This document shows, in pieces, positions 7,232-16,529 of a stretch of DNA of 33,205 bases. A model generated the notes under the pieces. It saw nothing but the letters and a program-made list of their open reading frames with translations. It was not told the DNA's origin and searched no databases. The position numbers were made by a program, and so were the translations under genes. The stretch comes from Roseburia_C sp900315735 (lineage in GTDB: Bacteria; Bacillota; Clostridia; Lachnospirales; Lachnospiraceae): the NCBI GenBank assembly GCA_052118425.1, contig JBQKHF010000033.1. The stretch is one strand, 5' to 3'. The stretch's first letter is position 1; every line of letters begins with the position of its first letter.

Positions 7232-10200
7232 TTAATTTCCTTTACGTCCTTCTTTATAACCACTTCCAATATAATGCATGTAATAGGATTTTAAATCATT
7301 TCCAAAAGCATTTTGAAGATCCTTATATCTCTTCTTATAATTTTTTACATTAAAGGAATCTTTTGCCTGTCTTCCTTCATTCATACCAGACTCCACAAAA
7401 TGTCTCAATGCAGCTGTATCATCACCATTAAATGCAGCCTTAATATCGGAATATTTGTTGATATAGTAATTATAGTCATATACCAGACTGTAATCTACTC
7501 CATTGTATACGGTTACAGGGTTCTTAAGCACCCCATTTCCCGTTGCTTTACGGCCTTCACGATAACCGCTTCCAATATAATGCATATAATAGGCTTTCAG
7601 ATTTCTTCCAAACGCACTTCTTAAATCGGCATAATTAGCACGATATGCATTTACATTAAAGCTTGCATTTCCCTGACGACCTTCATTCATACCAGCCTCA
7701 ACAAAGTGGCTTAATGTTGCATTTTCATCTCCATTAAATGCGGCCTTGATATCCGGATATTTATTAATATAGTAATTATAGTCATATACCAGCCTGTAAT
7801 CCACGCCATTGTATACTGTTGTCGGGTTCTGCAACTCTGTGCTTCCGGTTGCCACTCGTCCTTCTGCATATCCACTGATACGATAATGCTCATAATATGC
7901 TTTCAAATTGTTTCCAAACGCTCTTCTCAAATCTGCATAGCGGGCACGATAAGATGCAACATTGAAATTTGCAATTGCCTGACGGCCTTCTGCCTCACCG
8001 CTATTTACAAAGTGTGAAAAGATTGCTTCTGTATTACCACCAAATGCATTTGCCACATCAGGGTTATTCTTTATGTAGTAATTTAAGTCGAATACCCTCT
8101 CATATCCTGCACCAAATACGGTATTTGTTGCATATGCACACCGCATATTGTATCCGCCACCACTTACATATACATGAATGTTATATACGCCTATGCTATT
8201 CTTATGATTTGCAATATTTGCATGTACAATAAATGTATCTGCGTCTACTCTTGATGCGTTATACCATACGATATCGCTCTGGTTAGCCTTTGTCCAGACC
8301 GGAACCTGAACAGAAGTTATATAGCTTGGAACACCATCCACAACAATATCAAAAGTTCCTGCTGCTGCATTTTTACTCTGAACGATTACATTCGAGGTCA
8401 ATACCGGTTCTGTGATAGCAAAGGACTTCGTCACACTGCCTTTATAATCACCGATTCCTGTAATAGTTACATAAGCGGTTCCTATAGAATAATTGTCCCG
8501 ATAGGAAAGCTTATAGTCTTTATTTTCTTTTAATTTTTTATCGCCTTCGCTAATACTTTCATCAAGGACTACCACCGGTGGTGTCAGAAGACTGCCATTG
8601 TAGGTTAATTTAGAAACAACTGATATATTACAGTTCTCAATGCTTTTCTCTTTAATTGCAAAGGTAACAACCTTCTCTCCGGAATATACACCGATACCGG
8701 AAATGATAACCTTGGCTGTTCCAACGTATTTGTTGTTGCTGTAGCTTACGGTATAATCAACATCCTCCGTTAATACCTTGCTTCCCATCTTAACAACCGG
8801 AACCGGTGTATAAGCCTGTCCGGTATACTGCTCTGAAGTAGGAATTCCGGTAACTGTTGCATTGGATAAGCTATTGCTGATTTTGAATTTCTTAACAATT
8901 GTTCCGGTATAATACTGGGTCAGCGGACGCACGGTAATGGATGCATCGCCTGCCAGTACATTATTTGCATAAGTTACTTCGTAGTCCTCATTCAGTACCA
9001 GCGTATTACCGCCACAAGCCACATGAATGGATGGGCATACCGGACTTCCGGTATAAAGCTGCTCCGGAATGCTGTCAATAATTGCATCCTCAAGACTTGC
9101 CACGATATTGAAGTAAACGCGCTTGGTCTCATCATAGTTGCCAAGTCCTTTAATTACTACCCAGGACTCACCGGCTCTTAAGTTGTTACCGTTGACAACC
9201 TGGTAATCCTGACCTTCTACCAAAAGCTTTCCGTTGTCATAAATGGTCAGTGCCGGACGGATGTAATTACCGGTATATTTCTGATCCGGAATTGCTTCTG
9301 CCACAACATTTCCAATGTCATGTTTGGTAATCTTATAGTATACAGTAATGCTGTCTTTGTAGTTACCGCTTTCGGTTGCTGTTACTGTCGCACTTGCTGT
9401 TCCGATTGCAATGTTATTCTCATAAGTTACTTCATACTGGGAAGAATCAATGGTCAATCCGGTAGAAGTATCCTTTAAGGTAAGTACCGGTTTAATCTCG
9501 CTTCCGGTATAGTCTACGTTATCGGTTCCGCTAATCTCAATATCTGCAGAAGTAAGTGACTTTCTTGCAATCTGATATGGATATACGGCCGTTCCAACGT
9601 AACCGGTCTGGTCATTTTCCGTACCAACAATTCCAACATATACCGTTCCTGCATGAATCAGATCAATGGCACTTGCTTCAATGGTACAGTCTTTATCAAT
9701 ATAGTATTTTACAATATAGTCTTCGTTTTCTGTCAGATAGCTTCCTGTCTTATTGAACTTCACCTGAATGTTCTTCGGCTTGGTATCAAGACCGTTGTAT
9801 ACGGTATCGGAAATTCCGGTTACCGTTAAGGTATCATTGGAAAGCAGGGTACCGATGGTAAATTTCTCAATTCGTGTTCCGCTGTAGTTCCCCTGTCCGG
9901 TTACTTTAATCCATGCGGTTCCTACCTGGCTGTTATTGGTAGAATATTCATAAGTAAAGTCTGTTCCATTTACCAGTGCTACAATTCCATTTTCGGAATT
10001 ATCTTTTAAGCTGATATTTGGTGTATAAGTCGTACCCTGAATATATGGATAGTTCCGGCTTGCCGGGTCAAATCCTGTATCGGAAGCATCGGATAACGCC
10101 GCACTGATATTCTCGGAAGAAATATCTCTTGCCAGAATGGAGAATGGAATCGTCTTGCTTCCGGTGTAATTATTGGTATCCTTCGGAGTAATCTGTACAA

Positions 10201-13200
10201 ACGGTCCGGAAGTTCCATTTGCAGCTTTTACAGCTTCATTGTTAAAGTAAGTTGCCACATAGTCCACATTGCGAACCAGAGGTTCTGCACTGGTGGATGT
10301 CATGTATACATTTAATTCCGGTTCATACTTGGTCTTTAACGGTACAAACTGTGGATCTTCGATGGTAGAATATACCAGGTTTTCTACATTTTTCTTTAAA
10401 ATATTAAATTCTACGGTTGCAGTTCCGGTACAGCTTGCCACACCATGGATTGCTGCATATGGAGCATTTGCTCCGCCGGCATTTGCTGCATTGATATTGT
10501 TGCGATATTCATCCACAACATAATCTGTATCTAAGGTAAGGGTCTGCTCTTTGTTATTCTCATCATTAAATGTTAATTTAATTTCAGGCTCCTGTGCCTC
10601 ACCATTGTAGGTTATATCAGCAATTGCTTTACTTACCGTTGACAAATCACGTTTTGTAATGGTAAAGGTCTTGGTCAGTGTTCCCTTGTAATTACCTTTT
10701 CCGATTACGGTAATCGTCTCGGTTGCGCCTGCCGGTGCACTGGATGGATTCGTTGCATCTGTCTGGTAATATACGCTGTAGTTTGCCGGGTCAATCACTT
10801 CTGAACCGCCAATTTTCTTAATCACCAGAGATTCCGGTTTAATCAGTTTTCCGGTATAAACATAACTGTCAGCAATTCCGGTAATCTCATAATCTTCCAT
10901 ATGAATGGAATCAATGGTAAATGCTTTCGCCTTGGTGGTTCCCATCAGTTTACCATTTGCAGTTGCCTGAATGACAACGCATGGTCCGTTTTCGCCATCT
11001 GCTGCTGCAACAGCAGTGTTCTTACGATATGTTACAGTATAATCTTTTCCTTCTTCTAAGGTATCAAAGGTAGAACCGGTTAATGCATATTTTACAACCG
11101 GTACCGGTTTGATTTCCTGTCCGGTATAGGAGAATACATCTCCACCTAAATCAATGGTTAAATCATCACTGCTTAAGTCATACTTAATTGCAAACTTCGC
11201 TGATTTCTCACCGCTGAAATAAGTTCCGGTTCCCTCGATGGTTACGGTCGGATCTGTCAGTGAAACGGATTTACCATTTACAATACTCTTAATATTGTAG
11301 TCTGTTCCAAGTACCAGCGTCTTGCCATCACATACCACTGTCATATTTTCAATTGGCTGTGTGGTGGTATTGTATTCACTTCCGGTATATTTCTGTGCCG
11401 GAATTGTAATCTCAGCATCTTCGATTTTACCGGTAATGGAGAAGTTTGCAACATAGCTTCCTACCCAGTGATTCTTCTCAATTCCGGTAATGATTACGCT
11501 TGCCTGTCCCGGAACCTTGTTATTTATATAAGATACGCTGTAATGTGTTCCCTCTACCAGACGTTCCTGGGTATCACTGCCTTTTACATATACGGTAACG
11601 GTAGGTTTCATTCCGCCGGATGCAGCCTGTGCCTTGTCATACTCGATGGTATCATAACTTAACTTCACTTCAATCTGGTCTGCGGAATTATTCATATCTC
11701 CATCATAATAGAAGTAACTGTTCTTGGTTCCCTTAAAGTTACCGGTTCCTTCAATGGTGATATCCTGCTGTCCTACTTTAAACTTATCTACCTGGGTTGG
11801 TGTATAGGTATAATCCACACCCGGTACTAATGTATAAGCATATTCGCCTACGCCGGACTCATTCGGGAAGCTCTGTGTTACCGTAAAATCCGGAATATTC
11901 TTTGAAAAGAGGTAGCTCTTGCCCTGTAAAGATACGCCTACACCATCAATACTCTTCCGCTGAATAATAAACTGGTTCGAACCTGCAATCTTATCTGCAG
12001 TATAATTTGCGCTTTCCAATACACCACAGTAGTTTCCAATACCCTGGATTCTTACATAAGTCGTGCCGGCATTGGTTTTTTCTGCGGCTGTTGCTACATT
12101 CTGATAATCCTCATCCGAATATACTTCAAACTGATAATCCTTATTCGTTGACAGTAAGCTGGAAGAATCTCCATAGCTTACTTTTACGGAAGGAGTCAGT
12201 ACTTTATTGGCATAAACCGGGCTGGTAATGTCTACACGCAGCTTGCTTAATTCGTTGATATCCTTCTGATTAATGGTATAGCTTACGGTTGTTGTTCCTG
12301 TGTAGTTGCTGTTTTCTGCCGCTTTTAAAGTAAGTGTAGCAATTCCCGCATTAATTGCATTTTCACTGCTTTCAATACTGTATTCCTTATCGGTCAGAAT
12401 ATAGCCGTTGGTGGTAGGGTACTGTAATACAACACCATCTTCGTCTGCGGTAGTAGAAATTACAACCTTCTGCTCAATTCCATTATATGTATAAGTTCCA
12501 TTTACTCTTGCATTCAGTTCAGATATATCTTTCTTTGCAATGACTGCATATCCGGAAATATCTCCATAATACTGTCCTTTACCGGATACTGCGAAATAAA
12601 TTGTTCCGGCATTGATAAATGCTTCATTGGTTTCAGAGCTTACCACATTCTGATGCGCTGCATCACTGTAGAAGGAAATGCTGTAGGATGAAGAATCCGG
12701 AATTGCATCCATCATCTTTGTCTCGATTGCCTGAATCATTTCATCCTTGTGGGAGCTGCGGTTATAAGTTCCACCAGAAATGTTAAATGCCGGCACAACG
12801 GTTGCAATATTGGCTCCGATAAAAAATGTGGTTGTTGCGGTTCCGGTATAATTTTTACCATCTACTGCTTTGATTCTGAGATATACTTTACCGGAATTCT
12901 TATGTTCGGAAACCTGTGTACATAATTCATCATCATAATATCCTTCGATTTCGTAATCGGTACCTAACTCCAGTACACGATTTCCATCGGATACACTGAT
13001 ACCCGGCTCTACTGCTTCTCCGGTATAACCACAGTTGCTTGCAGTTACGGTCAGTGTGCTCATGTTCTTTGGTGTAATCTTATAAGAAGTACGGATGCTT
13101 CCGTCTAAGTTGGCATAAGTTCCAAGTCCGCTGATTAATACATAATAAGTTCCTGCATCTACCGGCTCTGCAATGACATTCTTGTATGCAGAATCTGTAA

Positions 13201-15367
13201 AGTAAGTAACCTTGAAGTCTTCGCCCTGTACCAGTCCTTTTGCTCCGTTATTATCGGTAATACGGATTGCCGGTACCTGCATGCTTCCATTGTATTCAAA
13301 GGTAACCTGTGTCGGGTCATAATTTGCGGAGCCTGCCACAATGTTACATTCACATTCGCTTAATTTTCTTGGCACAATACTGAAGGTTCCACGGTTCACA
13401 CCACCCTCTGCCAGTGCATAATCTCCGATCAGTCTGATATAAGCCTTGGCATTGTTGGTTCCAATTTCGATATTATCTTCACAGGAAACCACTTCTACAA
13501 ACTGGCTGTCTAAGGTAACATTTTTGCCGCCCTCGGTATAATAAACAGTGATATTTGCCGGATCCGGAACAACAGCACTTCCGGTATAAGTCTGGTCTGT
13601 AATTACAATATCTACCGGGCTGATGTTCTTTGGATTAATGGTATAAGTATAAACTCTTTCTCCGCCGGCATAATTGCTGCCATCGAGACCTGTTACCTTA
13701 ATATAATAGGTTGCCGCATGAATCAGATCCTGCGCCTCGGTATCTTCTTTATCATCTGCTAACTCTGTGCAGTCCGGGTCACGGTAAACTGCATAGTCAA
13801 AGTCTGTTCCCTTCTTTAACGCATTGCCTTCATCATCGATTGCTGTCAGGGATAATACCTTGCTCTTGCCATCAAAGAAGCTGGAATAACTGGTGTCTTT
13901 ATTAATCACACCGGCTTCTGTTCCGTTGATGGATAACTTAAAGGTACATTTATCTAAAGATTTTGCTACAATATCAAAATAAATCGGCTCTGCCTTGGTT
14001 CCAAGGTCTCCCTCGTAGTAATCCAGTCCGGTTACTTTTACATAATATCTTCCGATGGAAGTCGGCTCGGATACCGCCTGGGTATATTCTGCATCTTTAT
14101 AATAAGTAATCTTGTATCTGGAATCGCTGATGACATCGCCGGATGTATTGGAAACGATAACGTTTGGCACGTTCTTCTTGCCGTTATATTCCAGTTCATC
14201 CTTATCCAGAACTGCCTTACCGAGCTTATCATAAATTTCAAAGTTGATAAATGCATTTCCGGTTAAGTTGCCGGTTCCGGTAATAATCAGGTTGTTGGTT
14301 CCGGTCTGTCCTGCAGTTGTCTCGTTACGATATGCTACGTTATAGTTGCCCATCGGGATTTCCACGCCATTTAATTTAATTACCACTTCGTTGGTCATAT
14401 CCGGTTTGCTGTTCTTTACATAATAATATTTATCACTCTTTAAGGAAACACTGATGCCTGCTGCACTTAAATCTGCTTTACCGATTACAAAGGTAAAGGT
14501 CTTGCTGCCACGGTACAGGGAAGAGGAATTCGCTGTTACAGTCATCTTCGCTGTTCCGGCATTGGTATTATCTGCCCAGCTTGTAGTATAGTCAGATGCC
14601 TGGATTCCGGCAGAATTCTGGCTGTCAACCAGTGTAAACTCCGGTTTCTGTGCGGTTCCGGTATAAGTAGAATCGCTCAGTCCGTTAGAAACAGTTACAG
14701 AATCTGCTCCGATATTATAGTAAATATTATAGCGGTTCTCTGCTACTGTTCCGGAAAATGTATAGTTACTGCTGCTCTTTAATACAATTTTAAAAGAATG
14801 GGTTCCTACTGAAGTATTGCTTCCTGATGTGTATTCTACGTTATAATCATCTGCTGAAAGATTGACCATGGTAGAAGTACCGCTTACGATACCATATACT
14901 CCGGTAATCGTCGGCAATACATCACTTCCGGTATAATATACATATCCATCCTCACCGGTACCTTCCACGCCTTTATAATTGACACCGATATAGCTTAACT
15001 TCTGCTGTGCAATGGTAAAGCTCTTGGTGGTCTGCCATCTGTGGCTGTCTCCGATACCAACGATATCAATATATGCTGTTCCTGCGTTGGTATTATTACG
15101 GTAATAAACGGAATAATCCTCTTTTTCTTTTAATGTCTCTCCGTCAATCTGTACCGTAACCGCCGGCTTGACCTCCTGTCCGGTATAAGTATAGGTATCA
15201 TTTCCGGTTGCAGTTGCACCATTTGGATCTGCTCCTAATGTAATGCTTCCATTGCTTGGAAATGCATCTGCCGCCTCTGCCGGTATTGCCGGAAGAACGC
15301 CTGCAATCATACAAATACTTAATACTAATACCAGTATTCTTTTTCCAACATCCTTGTACTTACGCAT
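7232..15367 (-). CDS. giant secreted surface protein with MBG/Ig-like repeats and EGR repeats
   Basis: The 2711-residue protein begins with a basic, hydrophobic signal peptide and a probable cleavage site after about residue 32 (PAEA-AD). Residues about 46-2321 are some 26 repeats of 70-110 residues of the form YTG..., kP, ...L..G.DY.V.Y.NN...GTA.V.I.G.GNY.GT....F.I, an MBG/bacterial Ig-like pattern. A GBS_Bsp-like module follows (about 2322-2421, with VQVPVWTKANQSDIVWYNA), then six EGR-type repeats (2422-2711). There is no LPXTG signal, SLH domain or hydrophobic tail, so anchoring probably depends on the C-terminal modules. The start is 15367 because AAGGAGAGG lies just upstream; an ATG at 15400 has no ribosome site. 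It is a single-gene unit with its own promoter and terminator. An adhesin or cell-wall scaffold role is inference; no enzyme domain was recognised. Confidence 0.85.
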   Translation of the reverse strand: MRKYKDVGKRILVLVLSICMIAGVLPAIPAEAADAFPSNGSITLGADPNGATATGNDTYTYTGQEVKPAVTVQIDGETLKEKEDYSVYYRNNTNAGTAYIDIVGIGDSHRWQTTKSFTIAQQKLSYIGVNYKGVEGTGEDGYVYYTGSDVLPTITGVYGIVSGTSTMVNLSADDYNVEYTSGSNTSVGTHSFKIVLKSSSNYTFSGTVAENRYNIYYNIGADSVTVSNGLSDSTYTGTAQKPEFTLVDSQNSAGIQASDYTTSWADNTNAGTAKMTVTANSSSLYRGSKTFTFVIGKADLSAAGISVSLKSDKYYYVKNSKPDMTNEVVIKLNGVEIPMGNYNVAYRNETTAGQTGTNNLIITGTGNLTGNAFINFEIYDKLGKAVLDKDELEYNGKKNVPNVIVSNTSGDVISDSRYKITYYKDAEYTQAVSEPTSIGRYYVKVTGLDYYEGDLGTKAEPIYFDIVAKSLDKCTFKLSINGTEAGVINKDTSYSSFFDGKSKVLSLTAIDDEGNALKKGTDFDYAVYRDPDCTELADDKEDTEAQDLIHAATYYIKVTGLDGSNYAGGERVYTYTINPKNISPVDIVITDQTYTGSAVVPDPANITVYYTEGGKNVTLDSQFVEVVSCEDNIEIGTNNAKAYIRLIGDYALAEGGVNRGTFSIVPRKLSECECNIVAGSANYDPTQVTFEYNGSMQVPAIRITDNNGAKGLVQGEDFKVTYFTDSAYKNVIAEPVDAGTYYVLISGLGTYANLDGSIRTSYKITPKNMSTLTVTASNCGYTGEAVEPGISVSDGNRVLELGTDYEIEGYYDDELCTQVSEHKNSGKVYLRIKAVDGKNYTGTATTTFFIGANIATVVPAFNISGGTYNRSSHKDEMIQAIETKMMDAIPDSSSYSISFYSDAAHQNVVSSETNEAFINAGTIYFAVSGKGQYYGDISGYAVIAKKDISELNARVNGTYTYNGIEQKVVISTTADEDGVVLQYPTTNGYILTDKEYSIESSENAINAGIATLTLKAAENSNYTGTTTVSYTINQKDINELSKLRVDITSPVYANKVLTPSVKVSYGDSSSLLSTNKDYQFEVYSDEDYQNVATAAEKTNAGTTYVRIQGIGNYCGVLESANYTADKIAGSNQFIIQRKSIDGVGVSLQGKSYLFSKNIPDFTVTQSFPNESGVGEYAYTLVPGVDYTYTPTQVDKFKVGQQDITIEGTGNFKGTKNSYFYYDGDMNNSADQIEVKLSYDTIEYDKAQAASGGMKPTVTVYVKGSDTQERLVEGTHYSVSYINNKVPGQASVIITGIEKNHWVGSYVANFSITGKIEDAEITIPAQKYTGSEYNTTTQPIENMTVVCDGKTLVLGTDYNIKSIVNGKSVSLTDPTVTIEGTGTYFSGEKSAKFAIKYDLSSDDLTIDLGGDVFSYTGQEIKPVPVVKYALTGSTFDTLEEGKDYTVTYRKNTAVAAADGENGPCVVIQATANGKLMGTTKAKAFTIDSIHMEDYEITGIADSYVYTGKLIKPESLVIKKIGGSEVIDPANYSVYYQTDATNPSSAPAGATETITVIGKGNYKGTLTKTFTITKRDLSTVSKAIADITYNGEAQEPEIKLTFNDENNKEQTLTLDTDYVVDEYRNNINAANAGGANAPYAAIHGVASCTGTATVEFNILKKNVENLVYSTIEDPQFVPLKTKYEPELNVYMTSTSAEPLVRNVDYVATYFNNEAVKAANGTSGPFVQITPKDTNNYTGSKTIPFSILARDISSENISAALSDASDTGFDPASRNYPYIQGTTYTPNISLKDNSENGIVALVNGTDFTYEYSTNNSQVGTAWIKVTGQGNYSGTRIEKFTIGTLLSNDTLTVTGISDTVYNGLDTKPKNIQVKFNKTGSYLTENEDYIVKYYIDKDCTIEASAIDLIHAGTVYVGIVGTENDQTGYVGTAVYPYQIARKSLTSADIEISGTDNVDYTGSEIKPVLTLKDTSTGLTIDSSQYEVTYENNIAIGTASATVTATESGNYKDSITVYYKITKHDIGNVVAEAIPDQKYTGNYIRPALTIYDNGKLLVEGQDYQVVNGNNLRAGESWVVIKGLGNYDETKRVYFNIVASLEDAIIDSIPEQLYTGSPVCPSIHVACGGNTLVLNEDYEVTYANNVLAGDASITVRPLTQYYTGTIVKKFKISNSLSNATVTGIPTSEQYTGQAYTPVPVVKMGSKVLTEDVDYTVSYSNNKYVGTAKVIISGIGVYSGEKVVTFAIKEKSIENCNISVVSKLTYNGSLLTPPVVVLDESISEGDKKLKENKDYKLSYRDNYSIGTAYVTITGIGDYKGSVTKSFAITEPVLTSNVIVQSKNAAAGTFDIVVDGVPSYITSVQVPVWTKANQSDIVWYNASRVDADTFIVHANIANHKNSIGVYNIHVYVSGGGYNMRCAYATNTVFGAGYERVFDLNYYIKNNPDVANAFGGNTEAIFSHFVNSGEAEGRQAIANFNVASYRARYADLRRAFGNNLKAYYEHYRISGYAEGRVATGSTELQNPTTVYNGVDYRLVYDYNYYINKYPDIKAAFNGDENATLSHFVEAGMNEGRQGNASFNVNAYRANYADLRSAFGRNLKAYYMHYIGSGYREGRKATGNGVLKNPVTVYNGVDYSLVYDYNYYINKYSDIKAAFNGDDTAALRHFVESGMNEGRQAKDSFNVKNYKKRYKDLQNAFGNDLKSYYMHYIGSGYKEGRKGN
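7235..8104 (-). repeat. six EGR-type C-terminal repeats (three long-period modules)
   Basis: This coding stretch alternates two related units of about 35-40 residues. One is of the form DYNYYINKYPDIKAAFNG, then HFVEAGMNEGRQ; the other is FNVNAYRANYADLRSAFG, then HYIGSGYREGR. The last two pairs, each introduced by NP.TVYNGVDY, have a period of 102 residues (306 bases; modules near 7523-7828 and 7235-7522) and are nearly identical. The first pair (about 7829-8104) is more diverged and lacks the VYNG linker. The units resemble the widespread YY..NPDV...HY...G..EGR motif of bacterial surface and secreted proteins. Confidence 0.8.
8405..15232 (-). repeat. tandem MBG/Ig-like domain block (about 26 units)
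   Basis: I count about 26 copies of the YTG...DY.V.Y...GTA...I.G.GNY.GT...F.I unit. Unlike the C-terminal repeats they are diverged from one another, so the block is old and should not collapse in assembly. Units near the N-terminus are longer and more irregular, with insertions such as YYTDSAYKN-type stretches. The last five, just before the GBS_Bsp-like module, are the most regular at about 75 residues. Confidence 0.75.
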
Positions 15368-15420
15368 AGAACCTCTCCTTGTTACTTTTTGTTTCCTCAT
15401 TTATTTTCTACGTTATCTTT

Positions 15421-15449
15421 ACTATATTCTTTTTACTTTTCAGTTTCAA
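15421..15449 (-). promoter_or_regulatory. probable sigma-A promoter of the giant surface-protein gene
   Basis: On the minus strand TTGAAA (15444-15449), a 17-base spacer and TATAGT (15421-15426) lie about 55 bases before the start at 15367. The leader is short and AT-rich. Confidence 0.6.
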
Positions 15450-15563
15450 GAGAAACCCTTTTTTTCTAAAAAAGCACAGAATAAGACACTTCTAATCCTT
15501 TTATCGACCGGAAGTTACTTTTTCTTTATATTTTTCCACAGATTTTTCCAGAAAACTTTACAC

Positions 15564-15592
15564 TTGACATTTTATACCACCACTGTTACCAT
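15564..15592 (+). promoter_or_regulatory. probable promoter of the thiT riboswitch unit
   Basis: TTGACA (15564-15569), a 17-base spacer and TACCAT (15587-15592) preceded by TG (extended -10) stand about 25 bases before the TPP aptamer. Confidence 0.55.
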
Positions 15593-15614
15593 TACAAACT
15601 GAAAACAAAATATC

Positions 15615-15740
15615 ACTTTGCTAGGGGCGCCTTTGGCTGAGAAACGCATCTGCGTTGACCCTTATTACTTGAACCGGATAATACCGGCGTAAGGAAGCAC
15701 GTATTTCGACCTCCTGGCAGAGCAACATCTTTAAGGAGGA
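15615..15740 (+). promoter_or_regulatory. TPP riboswitch (THI element) controlling thiT
   Basis: The conserved thiamine-pyrophosphate aptamer is plain: the GGCTGAGA core at about 15635-15642, GACCCTT at 15657-15663, TTGAACCGGATAATACCGG and the closing CGTAAGGAAGC. P1 pairs TGC (15619-15621) with GCA (15696-15698). Downstream, CCTCCT (15710-15715) can pair with AGGAGG (15734-15739), which is the Shine-Dalgarno sequence of thiT. No T-run terminator is present, so control is probably at translation: with TPP bound the ribosome site would be hidden. The alternative pairing for the free state was not resolved. Confidence 0.93.
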
Positions 15741-15747
15741 TTTTTTT

Positions 15748-16404
15748 ATGTCATTTTTTGCAACATACGATGGCTCATCTTACCAGCTTACTACTGCAGG
15801 TTTTACAGCCCTCGTTATCATCATGATTGCCATTCTTCTGATTGGCTGCGCTATCTTCGGTGGAAAGAAGAAATTCAGTGCAAAGCAGCTTGCATTTTCA
15901 GCTATGGCAATTGCCCTTGCCATGGTAACTTCCATGATTAAGCTTTTCGATATGCCAATGGGCGGTTCCGTTACTTTACTGAGTATGTTATTCATCGTTC
16001 TGATTGGCTACTGGTACGGTCTGGGTGCCGGTCTGACCGCAGCTTTCGCTTACGGAATCCTGCAGTTAGTCGTTGACCCTTACATCATCAGTGTTCCACA
16101 GATGTTAGTTGACTACCTCTTCGCCTTTGGTGCATTGGGACTTGCCGGACTCTTCAGCAAATCCAAACACGGACTTATCAAAGGTTATATCGTTGGTGTA
16201 TTAGGCAGATACTTCTTCGCATTCCTTTCCGGTTGGATTTTCTTCGGCATGTATGCTCCGGAAGAATTCCCGAATGCAGTGGTATACTCCCTTGCTTACA
16301 ACGGTGCATACCTCGGTGCAGAAGCACTTATTACATTAATCATTATCTGTCTGCCACCAGTCCAGAAGGCATTAAATTCTGTTAAGGATATGGCAAATTC
16401 ATAA
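15748..16404 (+). CDS. thiT: energy-coupled thiamine transporter ThiT (ECF S component)
   Basis: ThiT is the membrane substrate-binding subunit that works with the shared ECF module (EcfA, EcfA', EcfT), encoded elsewhere, to import thiamine. The 218-residue protein has about six core membrane helices and the thiamine-site sequence WYGLGAGLTAAFAYGILQ followed by VDPYIISVPQMLVDYLFAF. The TPP riboswitch directly upstream confirms the assignment. The protein is longer than the usual 180-200 residues: an extra hydrophobic segment at about 20-38 and a short basic stretch (GKKKF) precede the usual N-terminus. The ribosome site AAGGAGGA is seven bases before the ATG. Confidence 0.93.
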   Translation: MSFFATYDGSSYQLTTAGFTALVIIMIAILLIGCAIFGGKKKFSAKQLAFSAMAIALAMVTSMIKLFDMPMGGSVTLLSMLFIVLIGYWYGLGAGLTAAFAYGILQLVVDPYIISVPQMLVDYLFAFGALGLAGLFSKSKHGLIKGYIVGVLGRYFFAFLSGWIFFGMYAPEEFPNAVVYSLAYNGAYLGAEALITLIIICLPPVQKALNSVKDMANS

Positions 16405-16428
16405 TTTAAGTTCCGAAATCTACAAAAA

Positions 16429-16465
16429 GAGCGTCTCTTCTAATCAGAAGGGACGCTCCTTTTTG
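16429..16465 (+). terminator. terminator between thiT and the symporter, usable on both strands
   Basis: Stem GAGCGTC-t-CTTCT / AGAAG-g-GACGCTC (16429-16458) with a 4-base loop is followed by C then five T on the plus strand. On the minus strand a run of T also follows, so it can end both convergent genes. Confidence 0.85.
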
Positions 16466-16529
16466 TTGCATTTCTGTATTTCCGTATTTCTGCATCTTTA
16501 CATTTCTGCATTTTCTTATTTGCTAGCAA

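Noticed and set aside
6911..7235. Several overlapping open frames on both strands in the GC-rich intergenic block
   Set aside because: They share one palindromic DNA stretch in different phases; none has a ribosome site or protein-like composition.
7235..15232. Possible CRISPR or DNA-level tandem array
   Set aside because: The periodicity is that of protein domains, with diverged DNA and no short identical repeats with unique spacers.
15243..15602. 119-codon plus-strand frame over the start of the giant gene
   Set aside because: It overlaps the signal-peptide region antisense and lacks a ribosome site; the minus-strand promoter explains the DNA.
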